From Saccharopolyspora dendranthemae (lineage in GTDB: Bacteria; Actinomycetota; Actinomycetes; Mycobacteriales; Pseudonocardiaceae), in the NCBI RefSeq assembly GCF_007829955.1, contig NZ_VIWX01000001.1, positions 62,001-126,000 on the forward strand: a stretch of DNA of 64,000 nucleotides. Reading direction: 5' to 3'. The position numbers were made by a program, and so were the translations under genes. Shown piece after piece: positions 8,866 to 16,989 of this stretch. Position 1 is the stretch's first letter. Each line of letters opens with the position of its first letter. The notes under the pieces are model-generated. The model ran no database searches. It was not told the DNA's origin and saw only the letters and a list, made by a program, of their open reading frames with translations.

Positions 8866-9438
8866 ATGCCCACGGGGTCGATCGAGGAGCAGCGCCGCCA
8901 CGCGTGCGCCACGCGGGAAACCATCTTGAGAGCCGCGCGGCGCCGGTTCTCCTCGTGCGGTTACGCGGATGTGACGCTGCGGGACATCGCGGCGGACGCC
9001 GATGTCAGCGCAGCGCTGGTGGTCAAGTACTTCGGCAGCAAGGAAGACCTCTTCGCGCAGGCCTCGGGATTCGAGCACGACGCCGAGAAGCTGCTGGACT
9101 GCGAGCTGCCGAGGCTGGGCGAGCACCTGGTGCGCACCCTGCTGGACTACCACGAGCGCACCCAGGGCGACCCGCTCGTGCGCGCGGTGTTCACCTCGTC
9201 CCGGCCGGCGGGCGGGCGGTTCCGGGACAACTTCGAGTCCCAGCTGGTCACCCGCCTCGCCGAGCGGCTCACCGGCCCGCGCGCGCGGCTGCGCGCGGAA
9301 CTCGTCTGCAGCCACCTGATGGGCCTGGGAGCCGCCCGGCTGGTGCTGCGCACCAAGGCGATCAGCGCCGAACCCACCGAGGAGCTGGTCGCTCTCACCG
9401 CCCCCCTCATCCAGCGCTGGCTCGACGACCCGCTCTGA
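8866..9438 (+). CDS. TetR-family repressor of the adjacent exporter
   Basis: 190-aa TetR regulator. The N-terminal helix-turn-helix is clear (ETILRAARRRFSSCGYADVTLRDIAADADVSAALVVKYFGSKEDL, written in pieces: ILRAARRRF, VTLRDIA, YFGSKEDL). The C-terminal ligand domain is of the TetR_C class seen in actinobacteria. Start is the ATG at 8866 behind TGAGG; a longer frame from 8833 lies inside the exporter gene's tail. It follows the exporter by 10 nt, so both are probably on one transcript repressed through the palindromes at 7345 and 7369. Confidence 0.9.
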   Translation: MPTGSIEEQRRHACATRETILRAARRRFSSCGYADVTLRDIAADADVSAALVVKYFGSKEDLFAQASGFEHDAEKLLDCELPRLGEHLVRTLLDYHERTQGDPLVRAVFTSSRPAGGRFRDNFESQLVTRLAERLTGPRARLRAELVCSHLMGLGAARLVLRTKAISAEPTEELVALTAPLIQRWLDDPL

Positions 9439-9461
9439 GCCGACCGCGCGCGTGAACGAGG

Positions 9462-10022
9462 TCAGGCCGAGCGGCCGAGGACCGTGGTGTGCGGGATTCC
9501 ATCGAGGGCCTTGGCGAACTGCTCGATGACGTCGGCGAGCGGTCCCGCGCTCTCGTCGTGCACGCTGAGCACCTCGTCGACCAGCGACAGGTGCTTGTCG
9601 AGCAGGAAGAAGCTCTGCACGGCGTGACGGGCGCCGAGCGAGTGCACGACCGGGCGCAACGCGTAATCGATGGCCAGCACGTGCGCGACGCTGCCGCCGG
9701 TGGCCAGCGGCAGCACGGCCTTGCCGGCGAAGCCGAACTGCGGCAGCAGGTCGAGGAACGACTTGAGCAGGCCCGAGTAGGCGGCCTTGTAGGTGGGCGT
9801 GGCCAGCACGATCCCGTCGGCGGCCTCCACCTGAGCGACCGCGGAGGCGATGGCCGGATCGCTGACGTCCGCGCTCAGCAGCGCCTCGGCCGGCAGGGTC
9901 CGCACCCGGAGGTGCTCGGTGGTGCGCCCGTCTGCCGCAAGTCGCTGGGCGATGTGCTCGCCGATCTTCTCCGTCTTCGACGTGCGCGACGGACTACCGG
10001 AAATGACCAAAACGGTGGACAC
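9462..10022 (-). CDS. NAD(P)H-dependent FMN reductase (SsuE/MsuE type)
   Basis: Flavodoxin-like reductase of 186 aa supplying reduced FMN to a two-component monooxygenase. The phosphate-binding loop ISGSPSRTSKTEK (7-19) and the family stretch ATPTYKAAYSGLLKSFLDLLPQ are present. The start is a GTG at 10022 with GGGAG 6 nt upstream; upstream in-frame codons are a non-coding extension. It is divergent from the class III aminotransferase across 330 bp. SsuE relatives serve sulfonate desulfonation, but no monooxygenase is adjacent. Confidence 0.92.
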   Translation of the reverse strand: MSTVLVISGSPSRTSKTEKIGEHIAQRLAADGRTTEHLRVRTLPAEALLSADVSDPAIASAVAQVEAADGIVLATPTYKAAYSGLLKSFLDLLPQFGFAGKAVLPLATGGSVAHVLAIDYALRPVVHSLGARHAVQSFFLLDKHLSLVDEVLSVHDESAGPLADVIEQFAKALDGIPHTTVLGRSA

Positions 10023-10353
10023 GACTGCTCCCTGATCCTGGTCCGCGAGCGGACCGATACCGGGTTCGGCCGATGACGGCGTCTCCCCTTCGACGTGTGG
10101 TTTCGTCAAAGGCGACAGGCCTGCGTCGTCACGCGCTGGAGGTCGACGTGCATCCGCCTGCTGAGTCTCGGAGAGGTCACGCCGACCATCGTCTTGGCCC
10201 CGCGGTGGGGTGTCAACGAACGGACGCCGGATCTCACGTGGCGGACAGCCCGATGGCCAGAGATGGCGTCGGCGAACTCCCCGGCCGCACCTCTGGCCAT
10301 CGGGGTGTCCGGGCGACGAAGCTGTCGGGCGAACTACGAAGGAGGATTTCCCC
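10023..10353. other. Divergent intergenic region between FMN reductase and aminotransferase
   Basis: 330 bases without a supportable gene. Its main content is the long inverted repeat at 10242-10311. The strong AGGAGG ribosome site of the aminotransferase lies at 10340-10345. I found no convincing -10/-35 pair. Confidence 0.5.
10242..10311. promoter_or_regulatory. Long leader hairpin upstream of the aminotransferase
   Basis: Two 24-base arms (10242-10265 and 10288-10311) are inverted copies with two mismatches, separated by 22 bases. The core is CCGATGGCCAGAG against CTCTGGCCATCGG. It ends 42 bases before the aminotransferase ATG, has no T-tract, and could be an attenuator, a protein-binding leader, or a remnant of a mobile repeat. 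Confidence 0.55.
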
Positions 10354-11604
10354 ATGTCATCTCGCCAGACCGCGCTGTGGCACCCGTTCGCGGACATGTT
10401 CGAGGTCAAGAGCAGCAGCTTCTGCGTCACCAAGGCCGAGGGGGTCTGGATCTACGACGACTCCGGACGCCGCTACCTCGACGGCACGGCCAGCCTCTGG
10501 TACGCCAACGCCGGGCACGGCCGCACCGAGATCGTCGAGGCCGCCGCGGCGCAGATGCGCGAGCTGGAGTCCTACTTCGTCTTCAACGACTACACCAACC
10601 GGCCTGCCGAGGAGCTGGCCACGAGGTTGTCGGAACTCGCCCCGATGCCCCGCGCGAAGATCTTCCTCACCACCGGTGGCGGTGAGTCCATCGACACGGC
10701 CGCGAAGCTCGCCCGGCAGTACTGGGCGCAGCGCGGGCAGCCGCAGCGCACCCACATCCTCAGCCGCGGCAACGCCTACCACGGCACCAACGGCATGGGC
10801 ACCAGCATCGGCGGCATCGAGGCCAACCAGGCCGGGTTCGGCCAGCTCGTGCCGGAGACGGGGCGCGTGGCCCACGACGACGCCGAGAGCCTGCGGGAGG
10901 CCATCGACCGCATCGGCGCCGAGAAGATCGCGGCGTTCTTCGCCGAGCCCGTGATCGGCGCCGGCGGCCTCCACCCGCCGGAACCGGGCTACCTGGAAGC
11001 AGTGGCCAAGATCTGCTCCGAGCACGGCATCCTGTTCGTCGCCGACTCGGTGATCTGCGGGTTCGGCCGCGTGGGCACCTGGTTCGGCGTCGAGCGCTGG
11101 GGACTGCAGCCCGACATGATCACCTTCGCCAAGGGCGTCACGAGCGGTTACCTGCCGCTGGGCGGTGTGGTGGTCGCCGAGCACGTGGCCGAGCCGTTCT
11201 GGGACGAGCCCGGACGGGTGTTCCGTCACGGCGCGACCTACTCCGGGCACCCGACGGTGGCCGCCGCGGCGATGGCCAACCTCGACATCCTGGAGCGCGA
11301 GAACCTCCTCAGCCGCGCCGACGAGCTGGAGCGGCCGCTGCACGAGGCGCTTTCGAGTCTCGCCGACCACCCGTCGGTCGCCGAGGTGCGCGGCGGCGTC
11401 GGCCTGCTCGGCGCAGTGGAGCTCACCGCGGACGCACTCGCCGCGGGCGCATTGCCCACGCTGCAGAAGAAGATTCGCGAGCTCGGCGTGATCGTCCGCC
11501 CGCTCGGCAAGGCGCTGGCGGTCTCGCCGCCGCTGATCATCACCGAGGAGGAGATCGGGCTCATCGGCAAGGCGTTCGCCGAGGGCCTCGACTCCGTGGC
11601 CTGA
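10354..11604 (+). CDS. Class III PLP aminotransferase (omega-amino acid:pyruvate type)
   Basis: 416-aa fold-type I aminotransferase using pyridoxal phosphate. The PLP-phosphate region TTGGGES (106-112), the pyridine-binding Asp231 (LFVADSVICGFGR) and the Schiff-base Lys260 (ITFAKGVTSGYLPLGG) are present. The start is ATG 10354 behind a perfect AGGAGG; in-frame sequence upstream to 10210 is the hairpin leader. The family transfers amino groups from omega-amines such as taurine, beta-alanine or diamines to pyruvate. A sulfonate-related FMN reductase lies next door, so taurine is a possible but unproven donor. Confidence 0.93.
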   Translation: MSSRQTALWHPFADMFEVKSSSFCVTKAEGVWIYDDSGRRYLDGTASLWYANAGHGRTEIVEAAAAQMRELESYFVFNDYTNRPAEELATRLSELAPMPRAKIFLTTGGGESIDTAAKLARQYWAQRGQPQRTHILSRGNAYHGTNGMGTSIGGIEANQAGFGQLVPETGRVAHDDAESLREAIDRIGAEKIAAFFAEPVIGAGGLHPPEPGYLEAVAKICSEHGILFVADSVICGFGRVGTWFGVERWGLQPDMITFAKGVTSGYLPLGGVVVAEHVAEPFWDEPGRVFRHGATYSGHPTVAAAAMANLDILERENLLSRADELERPLHEALSSLADHPSVAEVRGGVGLLGAVELTADALAAGALPTLQKKIRELGVIVRPLGKALAVSPPLIITEEEIGLIGKAFAEGLDSVA

Positions 11605-11618
11605 CCGCTGCGGGAAAC

Positions 11619-11654
11619 GTCGGAGCGGTCACGACACGCCGTGACCGCTCCGAC
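11619..11654. terminator. Hairpin terminator after the aminotransferase
   Basis: Perfect 15-bp arms (GTCGGAGCGGTCACG and its complement) around a 6-base loop, starting 15 bases after the stop codon. There is no U-run, as is common in high-GC actinobacteria. Confidence 0.8.
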
Positions 11655-11986
11655 GCGCCCGGCACGCGATCGTCGTTCACCCCCTCGGCTATTACAGGGG
11701 CCACCGGCCTGGAACATCCCCGTTGTGGAACCGATACGTCCGGAGGTGGTCCCGACCAGCTTTCGTCACGTACGTTTTTCACCAGATCGAGCGTCATCGC
11801 AGATGGAGAAGGCTGTGGGTGACGTTGGCGATGTTCGCTTCAGCCCGCCGAAACCAGGGCTGATCAGCGGATTGCAAGGCCGTGAGCAAAAGGGGCCCCT
11901 GCGCACCAGGCACCCAGTAGAGTTGGCAAAATACGGCTTCCGGGTGATCGAAAGCGCAGTGGGGGCGGACGGAGGAACTCAACCAG
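11655..11986 (+). other. Leader region of the HATPase-like gene
   Basis: 330 bases with no gene I can support. It holds two 10-bp palindromes, GCTGATCAGC near 11859 and AGGGGCCCCT near 11891, and a GGAGGA ribosome site at 11971. Several AT-richer steps (TAGAGT at 11918, AAAATACG near 11928) could be promoter parts, but no pair has proper spacing. Confidence 0.4.
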
Positions 11987-12496
11987 GTGAACACTCAGAC
12001 CGCACAAGTCGACGACCTTCGACTGATCGCGCTCCCGAGCGCGGTGAACTGCACCGAGATGTTCGTGCGGTTCTCCCTGGCCGAGTGGAGTCTGCGCGAG
12101 ATGACCGACATCGCCACGCAGCTCACCGGTGCCCTGGTGACCGCTGCCGTGGACGCGGCCGACCAGAAGAACCCCGGTTTCATCACCGTCCGCCTGCGCC
12201 TGAGCGGTGAGAGCCTCGTCGCCGAGGTCCAGGACGAGCAGGCCACCGTTCCCCCGCAGCTCGCGCCCGGCTTCGCCGAAGGCCGCTGCGGTGCGAACGC
12301 GCTGCGCACCGGCGGCACCCTGGTGTGGTGCGAGATGCCGCTGCCCAGCGGCGTCAAGGCCGACTCGGTCCCGCTCCCCCGCCGCTCCCGCAAGAAGAAC
12401 GCGATGGCACCGCAGACCACCGAGGAGACCGCCGAGGTCGACCCCGAGGTCATCAAGCGCCTGCTCTCCGGACTGAGCAACGGCGGCTTGGACTGA
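11987..12496 (+). CDS. HATPase-like (anti-sigma/RsbW-fold) regulatory protein
   Basis: 169-aa protein beginning MNTQTAQVDDLRLIALPSAVNC. The segment CTEMFVRFSLAEWSLREMTDIATQLTGALVTAAVDAAD has the layout of the first helices of RsbW/SpoIIAB-type ATP-binding anti-sigma proteins common in actinobacteria. The N-box Asn (normally ELVTNA) reads TAAVDAA, so ATP binding may be lost or altered. A basic linker (PRRSRKKN) and an acidic C-terminal tail follow the domain. Start is a GTG with GGAGGA 10 nt upstream. It may bind a sigma factor or anti-anti-sigma partner encoded elsewhere; none is in the window. Confidence 0.65.
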   Translation: MNTQTAQVDDLRLIALPSAVNCTEMFVRFSLAEWSLREMTDIATQLTGALVTAAVDAADQKNPGFITVRLRLSGESLVAEVQDEQATVPPQLAPGFAEGRCGANALRTGGTLVWCEMPLPSGVKADSVPLPRRSRKKNAMAPQTTEETAEVDPEVIKRLLSGLSNGGLD

Positions 12497-12509
12497 CACC
12501 GGAGCAGCG

Positions 12510-13076
12510 GTGCCGTCCAACATGAGGTGGGTGGCGCGCTCGGGATCGGTCGACGACTTCCTGGCGCTGTACGAACCGTCGATGGCGACCGGGTGGACCG
12601 ACAGCTCGGGCCGGTCCCTCCTGCACTGCGTGCTGGCGAACAAGGACCCGGCGGCTCGGGTCGCGCTGGCGAACCGCGTGCTGGATGACGGCGCCGATGC
12701 CTCGGCCCTGACGGAGGAAGGCCGGACGGCGGCTCACGTGCTGCTGGCGCAGAAGCGGCATGATCCCCCGGCGGAAGCGCCGCTGCTGGAGCGGTTGTTC
12801 GACGGGGGCGCGGACGTCAACCACGTCGTGAAGGCCGAGCAGGCCGGAACGCCCTTGTACGCGCTGGCGGAGCAGTTCCAGTTCCCCGACGAGTTCTTCG
12901 CCCCCTATTACGACGTCTTCTTCGCTCGGCCCGATCTCGACCTGACGAAGGGGACGCTGCACGGCCAGTGCGACATGTGGATCTTCCGCGGATGGTGGGA
13001 TCGTCGGTCGGACCTCGTCCGGCGCGCTGAGGACTACCTGATGACGGTTGTTGGCATCCATCCTCGTGACGTGTGA
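12510..13076 (+). CDS. Ankyrin-repeat protein
   Basis: 188-aa cytoplasmic protein. Repeat-like units can be seen: GWTDSSGRSLLHCVLANKD, then VLDDGADASALTEEGRTAAHVLLAQ, then LFDGGADVNHVV..GTPLYALAE. The GADxxxxxxxGxTxxHxLL pattern is that of ankyrin repeats, a protein-binding scaffold. The GTG start is preceded by GGAG 5 nt away and lies 13 nt after the HATPase-like gene, so the two are probably cotranscribed. The binding partner is unknown. Confidence 0.82.
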   Translation: MPSNMRWVARSGSVDDFLALYEPSMATGWTDSSGRSLLHCVLANKDPAARVALANRVLDDGADASALTEEGRTAAHVLLAQKRHDPPAEAPLLERLFDGGADVNHVVKAEQAGTPLYALAEQFQFPDEFFAPYYDVFFARPDLDLTKGTLHGQCDMWIFRGWWDRRSDLVRRAEDYLMTVVGIHPRDV

Positions 13077-13179
13077 GCACGGCGCGTGAGCGCGCACTCC
13101 TTCCTGCTCCCGCGGGTCACCTCGCCTGGATGACCTGCACCTTGTTTCGCCAGGCCGCACCCCGGGCACCTTCCGGGAC

Positions 13180-15000
13180 ATGGACCAGGCAATGTTCCGC
13201 TCCGAACTGGCACAGCAGCTGCGGGTGGACTCGGTGCGGTCCAGCACCGCCGCCGGATCCGGGCACCCCACCTCGTCGATGTCCGCGGCCGATCTGCTGG
13301 CCGTGCTGCTCGACGGGCACCTGCGGCTGGATTTCGACCGTCCGGACGATCCCGCCAACGATCACCTGATCTTCTCCAAGGGTCACGCGTCGCCGCTCCA
13401 GTACGCCGTCTTCAAGGCGGTCGGCGCCATCGAGGACGACGAGCTGCTGACGTTCCGCAAGTTCGACAGCAGGCTCGAAGGCCACCCGACCCCCGTTCTG
13501 CCGTGGGTCGACGTGGCGACCGGTTCGCTCGGGCAGGGCTTGCCCATCGGGGTCGGCCTGGCGCTCGCGGCCAAGCGGCTCGATCGCCTTCCCTACCGGG
13601 TGTGGGTGCTCTGCGGTGACAGCGAGATGGCCGAGGGCTCGGTCTGGGAGGCCCTGGAGCACGCGGGCCACGAGCAGCTGGACAACCTCGTCGCGCTGAT
13701 CGACGTCAACCGCCTCGGCCAGACCGGACCGACCATGCACGGCTGGGATCTGGGCTCCTACGCCGCTCGTGCGCAGGCCGCGGGCTGGCGCACCATCGAG
13801 ATCGACGGCCACGACCTCGACGAGATCGAAGCCGCGCTGACCGCGGCGGAGGACGGCGACGGGCGCCCGGTCGCGATCCTCGCCGCCACCCAGAAGGGCA
13901 AGGGAGTCTCCGAGGTCGCCGACAAACCCGGTTTCCACGGCAAGCCGCTGAGCCACGCCGAGGAGGCCATCGCCGAGCTCGGCGGCCTGCGCGACCTGCG
14001 GGTCAAACCCGCCAAGCCCGAGGAGGGCCTCTCCCCGCACGTGTTCGACACCGGCTCCAGCGGTCTTCCCGCCTTCGAGGAGGGCACCGAGCTGGCCACC
14101 CGCAAGGCCTACGGACAGGCGCTGGCGGCCCTGGGCGACCGGCGCGGAGACGTGGTGGCGATGGACGGCGAGGTGTCGAACTCGACGTTCAGCGAGCTGT
14201 TCCGCGACAGCCACCCGGATCGCTACTTCGAGATGTACATCGCGGAGCAGCAGATGGTGGCCGCCGCGGTGGGCATGCAGGTGCGCGGCTGGTGCGCGTT
14301 CGCCTCGACCTTCGCCGCGTTCCTCTCCCGCGCCTACGACTTCGTCCGCATGGCCGCGGTCAGCAGGGCCGACCTGAGGCTCATGGGCTCGCACGCCGGC
14401 GTGGCCATCGGCGAGGACGGTCCCTCCCAGATGGCCTTGGAAGACCTGGCCGCGTTCCGCGCGGTGCACGGCAGCACGGTGCTCTACCCGTGCGACGCCA
14501 ACCAGACCGTGCAGCTGGTCGCGGCGATGGCCGACCTCCCCGGGATCAGCTACCTGCGCACGAGCCGCGGGGCGATGCCGGTGATCTACCCGCCGGACGA
14601 GCAGTTCCCGGTCGGCGGTTCCAAGGTGGTCCGGGACGGAGCGGACGTGACGCTGGTCGGCGCCGGGGTCACCCTGCACGAAGCGCTCAAGGCCGCCGAC
14701 GTCCTGGAGGCGGAGGGGATCGGCGCGCGGGTGATCGACCTGTACTCGATCAAGCCCGTCGACACCGAGGCGCTGCGCAGGGCCGCGACCGAGACCGGGG
14801 GCCTGGTCACCGCCGAGGACCACTGGCCCGAGGGCGGTCTCGGCGAGGCGGTGCTCAGCGCGCTGGCCGATCAGCCGACGCAGGTGCGCGCGCTCGCCGT
14901 GCACGAGATGCCCGGTTCCGGCACACCCGCGGAGCTGCTGGGTCAGGCGCGCATCGACGCCACCGCCATCGCCGACAAGGCGCGCGAACTCGTGCGATGA
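13180..15000 (+). CDS. Transketolase
   Basis: Thiamine-diphosphate enzyme of the non-oxidative pentose phosphate pathway. At 606 aa it is of the shorter, animal-like class rather than the 660-700 aa bacterial Tkt. It has the N-terminal SAGSGHPTSSMSAAD-like block (reads TAAGSGHPTSSMSAADLL), FSKGHASPLQYA, TGSLGQGL, the ThDP/metal motif CGDSEMAEGS ending in DVNRLGQTG, and YIAEQQMV with the catalytic Glu of the second half. No strong ribosome site precedes the ATG, which lies about 100 bases after the ankyrin gene. A longer transketolase probably exists elsewhere; this copy may serve a specialised pathway. Confidence 0.93.
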   Translation: MDQAMFRSELAQQLRVDSVRSSTAAGSGHPTSSMSAADLLAVLLDGHLRLDFDRPDDPANDHLIFSKGHASPLQYAVFKAVGAIEDDELLTFRKFDSRLEGHPTPVLPWVDVATGSLGQGLPIGVGLALAAKRLDRLPYRVWVLCGDSEMAEGSVWEALEHAGHEQLDNLVALIDVNRLGQTGPTMHGWDLGSYAARAQAAGWRTIEIDGHDLDEIEAALTAAEDGDGRPVAILAATQKGKGVSEVADKPGFHGKPLSHAEEAIAELGGLRDLRVKPAKPEEGLSPHVFDTGSSGLPAFEEGTELATRKAYGQALAALGDRRGDVVAMDGEVSNSTFSELFRDSHPDRYFEMYIAEQQMVAAAVGMQVRGWCAFASTFAAFLSRAYDFVRMAAVSRADLRLMGSHAGVAIGEDGPSQMALEDLAAFRAVHGSTVLYPCDANQTVQLVAAMADLPGISYLRTSRGAMPVIYPPDEQFPVGGSKVVRDGADVTLVGAGVTLHEALKAADVLEAEGIGARVIDLYSIKPVDTEALRRAATETGGLVTAEDHWPEGGLGEAVLSALADQPTQVRALAVHEMPGSGTPAELLGQARIDATAIADKARELVR

Positions 15001-15066
15001 GGGTTCCCGGGAGAGCCGACGGGGTATGGCGTAGGTGAGCGAGCGCGCAGGGCAGGAGGTGTTGTC

Positions 15067-15264
15067 GTGCTGGCCGATCGCGCGGACATGCTGCGGGTGC
15101 TCAGCCACGTGCAATTCCCGGCGACCAGGCGGGAGATCGTGCAGCAGTGCGAGGAGCTCGGAGCCGGGCCGGAGCAGATGGATCGACTCGACGAGCTGCC
15201 CGAGGGCACCTACGTCGAGGCCGACACGGTGCTGCAGGCCCTTCCCCACCCGATGCACGAGTGA
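15067..15264 (+). CDS. DUF2795-like small protein
   Basis: 65-aa protein, MLADRADMLRVLSHVQFPATRREIVQ and a closing LPEGTYVEADTVLQAL, the pattern of DUF2795 proteins common in actinobacteria and thought to bind or sense something through a small helical fold. GTG start with AGGAGG 7 nt upstream. It is 66 nt downstream of transketolase. Function unknown. Confidence 0.8.
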   Translation: MLADRADMLRVLSHVQFPATRREIVQQCEELGAGPEQMDRLDELPEGTYVEADTVLQALPHPMHE

Positions 15265-15278
15265 GTCCACACCGGACT

Positions 15279-15557
15279 TCAGGTCTCCCGGTGCTGGCGT
15301 TGGCCGAAGCACGCGGCGATCAGGCCTGCCGCGGTGATCATGGCGAGCGCGGAAGCGGTCCACACCAGCCCGCTCAGCAGGGACAGCAACGACACCACCG
15401 CCGTCAGAGCGACAGCGGTGAACACCAGCACCTGGCGCAGCAGGCTCCAGCCGCGGTCGCCCTCGAACCGCTCGAACTTCTCCGCCAGTTCAGGCTCTGC
15501 GGCTTCCAGCGCCGATTCGATCTCGGCGAGCCTGTCCCGCTCGTGCTTGCTCAACAT
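15279..15557 (-). CDS. DUF3040 membrane protein
   Basis: 92-aa protein with the DUF3040 N-terminus (MLSKHERDRLAEIESALEAAEPELAEKF) followed by two hydrophobic segments (about 41-61 and 64-84). Actinobacteria-specific family of small membrane proteins with no known function; in some it is part of the cell-envelope stress set. A second member is at 52895. It converges on the DUF2795 gene with 14 bases between. Confidence 0.88.
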   Translation of the reverse strand: MLSKHERDRLAEIESALEAAEPELAEKFERFEGDRGWSLLRQVLVFTAVALTAVVSLLSLLSGLVWTASALAMITAAGLIAACFGQRQHRET

Positions 15558-15735
15558 GACGAGCTCCTAGTGACGTCCCCTTTGACCCCAACGAGGTACT
15601 CGCTCCCCTGTTGCCGCAGGCGGCCCGTGGAGCCCATCCAGGCTCGCACGTGATCACCCGTCGTCCCTACGCTGCAGTCGGGTGATTTTCGGCGTGCCGA
15701 ACGACGTCCCGGTGATCACCGAGCGTGTCCACCGA

Positions 15736-16752
15736 CTACGAGTAGTGCAAGACGCCTTCGGTCCGCTGCGAGCCCAGCTCGTCCTGGAGCACCAGGACGT
15801 CCAGGTGCGCGGCGGTTTCCAGCACCGCCATCATCTGGTTGAAGACGTCGAGGTCGTCGAAGGCGCGTTCGCGGCGGGTCCAGGTCAGCGCCCGCGCGGC
15901 CTCGTAAGCGGTGCTCGCTCCTGCCGTGACGACCGCGGCGGTGGCCACCAGACGCGCGTCGTGGTGCGCCAGCAGCTCGTCGACGCGGTCGTGGACGCTG
16001 TCGGTGACCGGGCCGTGCGCCGGGAGCAGCCGCATGTCGGGCATCCCGCGCACCAGCCGCAGCGAAGCGAGGTAGTCCCGCAGCGGGCTGGCGGTGGGTG
16101 CCTGCTCGAACCCGATCGACGGGGTGATGTGCGGCAGCACGTGGTCCCCGGCGAACATCAGCCCGGCTTGTTCCTCCAAGAACACCAGGTGCCCTCGGGT
16201 GTGGCCCGGCGTGGGCAGCGCGCGCAACTGCCGCTCGGTGAGCCCGAGGTCGGTGGCGGCGTTGATCCAGGTGTCCGGCATCTCCCAGACGTGATGGCGC
16301 GATCCGCTGCTGCGCACGCTGAGCAGCTCGTCCCGGACCGGTTTGGCGCCGTGCTCGGCCAGCATCTCCAGCTGTCGGTCCATCGACCGGTGGTCGGGCG
16401 ACATCAGGCGTTCGAGGGTGTGCCGCTCCTCCTCCCCGAGCAGCACCTCGGAGCCGTGCTCGCGGCGCAAGGTCAGGGCCTGGGTGTAGTGGTCCCGGTG
16501 AGCGTGCGTGACCAGGAACCGGGTGATGTCGCCCGGTCCCGCACCGATCTGCGCGAGCGCGGAGGTCAGCTGCTCGCGGGATTCCTCCAGCGCCCAGCCG
16601 CCGTCGACCAGGGTCAGCGAGTTGCCGTCGGTGATGGCGTAGACGTTGACCGCGCGCAGCCCGTCGTTGGGCAGCGGCAGCGGGATCCGGTGCACGCCCG
16701 GCGCCACTTCGAAGGCCCCCGGCTCCATCCACTCGTACCGCGACTCGCCCAT
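15736..16752 (-). CDS. MBL-fold metallo-hydrolase
   Basis: 338-aa beta-lactamase-fold hydrolase. The metal site is complete: THAHRDH (H83, H85, D87, H88), PGHTRGH and AGDHVLPH. The N-terminal layout, ALPLPNDGLRAVNVYAI-like (PLPLPNDGLRAVNVYAI), is typical of glyoxalase II-like proteins linked to acyl-CoA and thioester metabolism. I start at the ATG 16752 with GGAGG upstream; an extra 16 codons to 16800 would run into the operator palindrome. It is divergent from the GntR gene and shares the palindrome at 16790. Confidence 0.9.
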   Translation of the reverse strand: MGESRYEWMEPGAFEVAPGVHRIPLPLPNDGLRAVNVYAITDGNSLTLVDGGWALEESREQLTSALAQIGAGPGDITRFLVTHAHRDHYTQALTLRREHGSEVLLGEEERHTLERLMSPDHRSMDRQLEMLAEHGAKPVRDELLSVRSSGSRHHVWEMPDTWINAATDLGLTERQLRALPTPGHTRGHLVFLEEQAGLMFAGDHVLPHITPSIGFEQAPTASPLRDYLASLRLVRGMPDMRLLPAHGPVTDSVHDRVDELLAHHDARLVATAAVVTAGASTAYEAARALTWTRRERAFDDLDVFNQMMAVLETAAHLDVLVLQDELGSQRTEGVLHYS

Positions 16753-16789
16753 GACGACACCTCCAGAAACCCGGTCCACCAGCTCTACC

Positions 16790-16815
16790 ACACATACCAA
16801 CCGGTTGGTGTGTGT
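16790..16815. promoter_or_regulatory. 26-bp operator-like palindrome
   Basis: Two 13-bp arms with no spacer and one mismatch, centred on ACCAACCGGTTGGT. Sequences of this form are typical TetR operators of actinobacterial acyl-CoA genes. It lies 38 bases before the MBL-fold hydrolase start and 175 bases before the GntR gene; the protein that binds it is not obvious. Confidence 0.7.
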
Positions 16816-16863
16816 TGGCGCTCACCCAGGTGCAGTAGACTCCCCGGATCCGGTAGGCCAGTC

Positions 16864-16876
16864 GTCCACTGTGGAC
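16864..16876. repeat. GTCCACTGTGGAC palindrome, copy 3
   Basis: Perfect intergenic copy, identical to the one at 4009. Confidence 0.6.
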
Positions 16877-16989
16877 CACGACGGTCGATTCCGGCCGGAA
16901 CGCCCCGCCTCGGGGATCCGGGTTGACCGGGTGGGCGCGAGAGCTCTTGGTTCTCGCGGCCTTCCAGATCACGAACGGGCGGAGACCGC

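Noticed and set aside
10354-11604. Naming the aminotransferase taurine:pyruvate aminotransferase
   Set aside because: Sequence shows only a class III omega-type enzyme. The sulfonate link rests on a neighbouring FMN reductase and is too weak for a name.
13117-15363. Minus-strand frame of 748 codons over the transketolase
   Set aside because: Antisense mirror of a real gene; Gly/Val/Arg-rich text without motifs.
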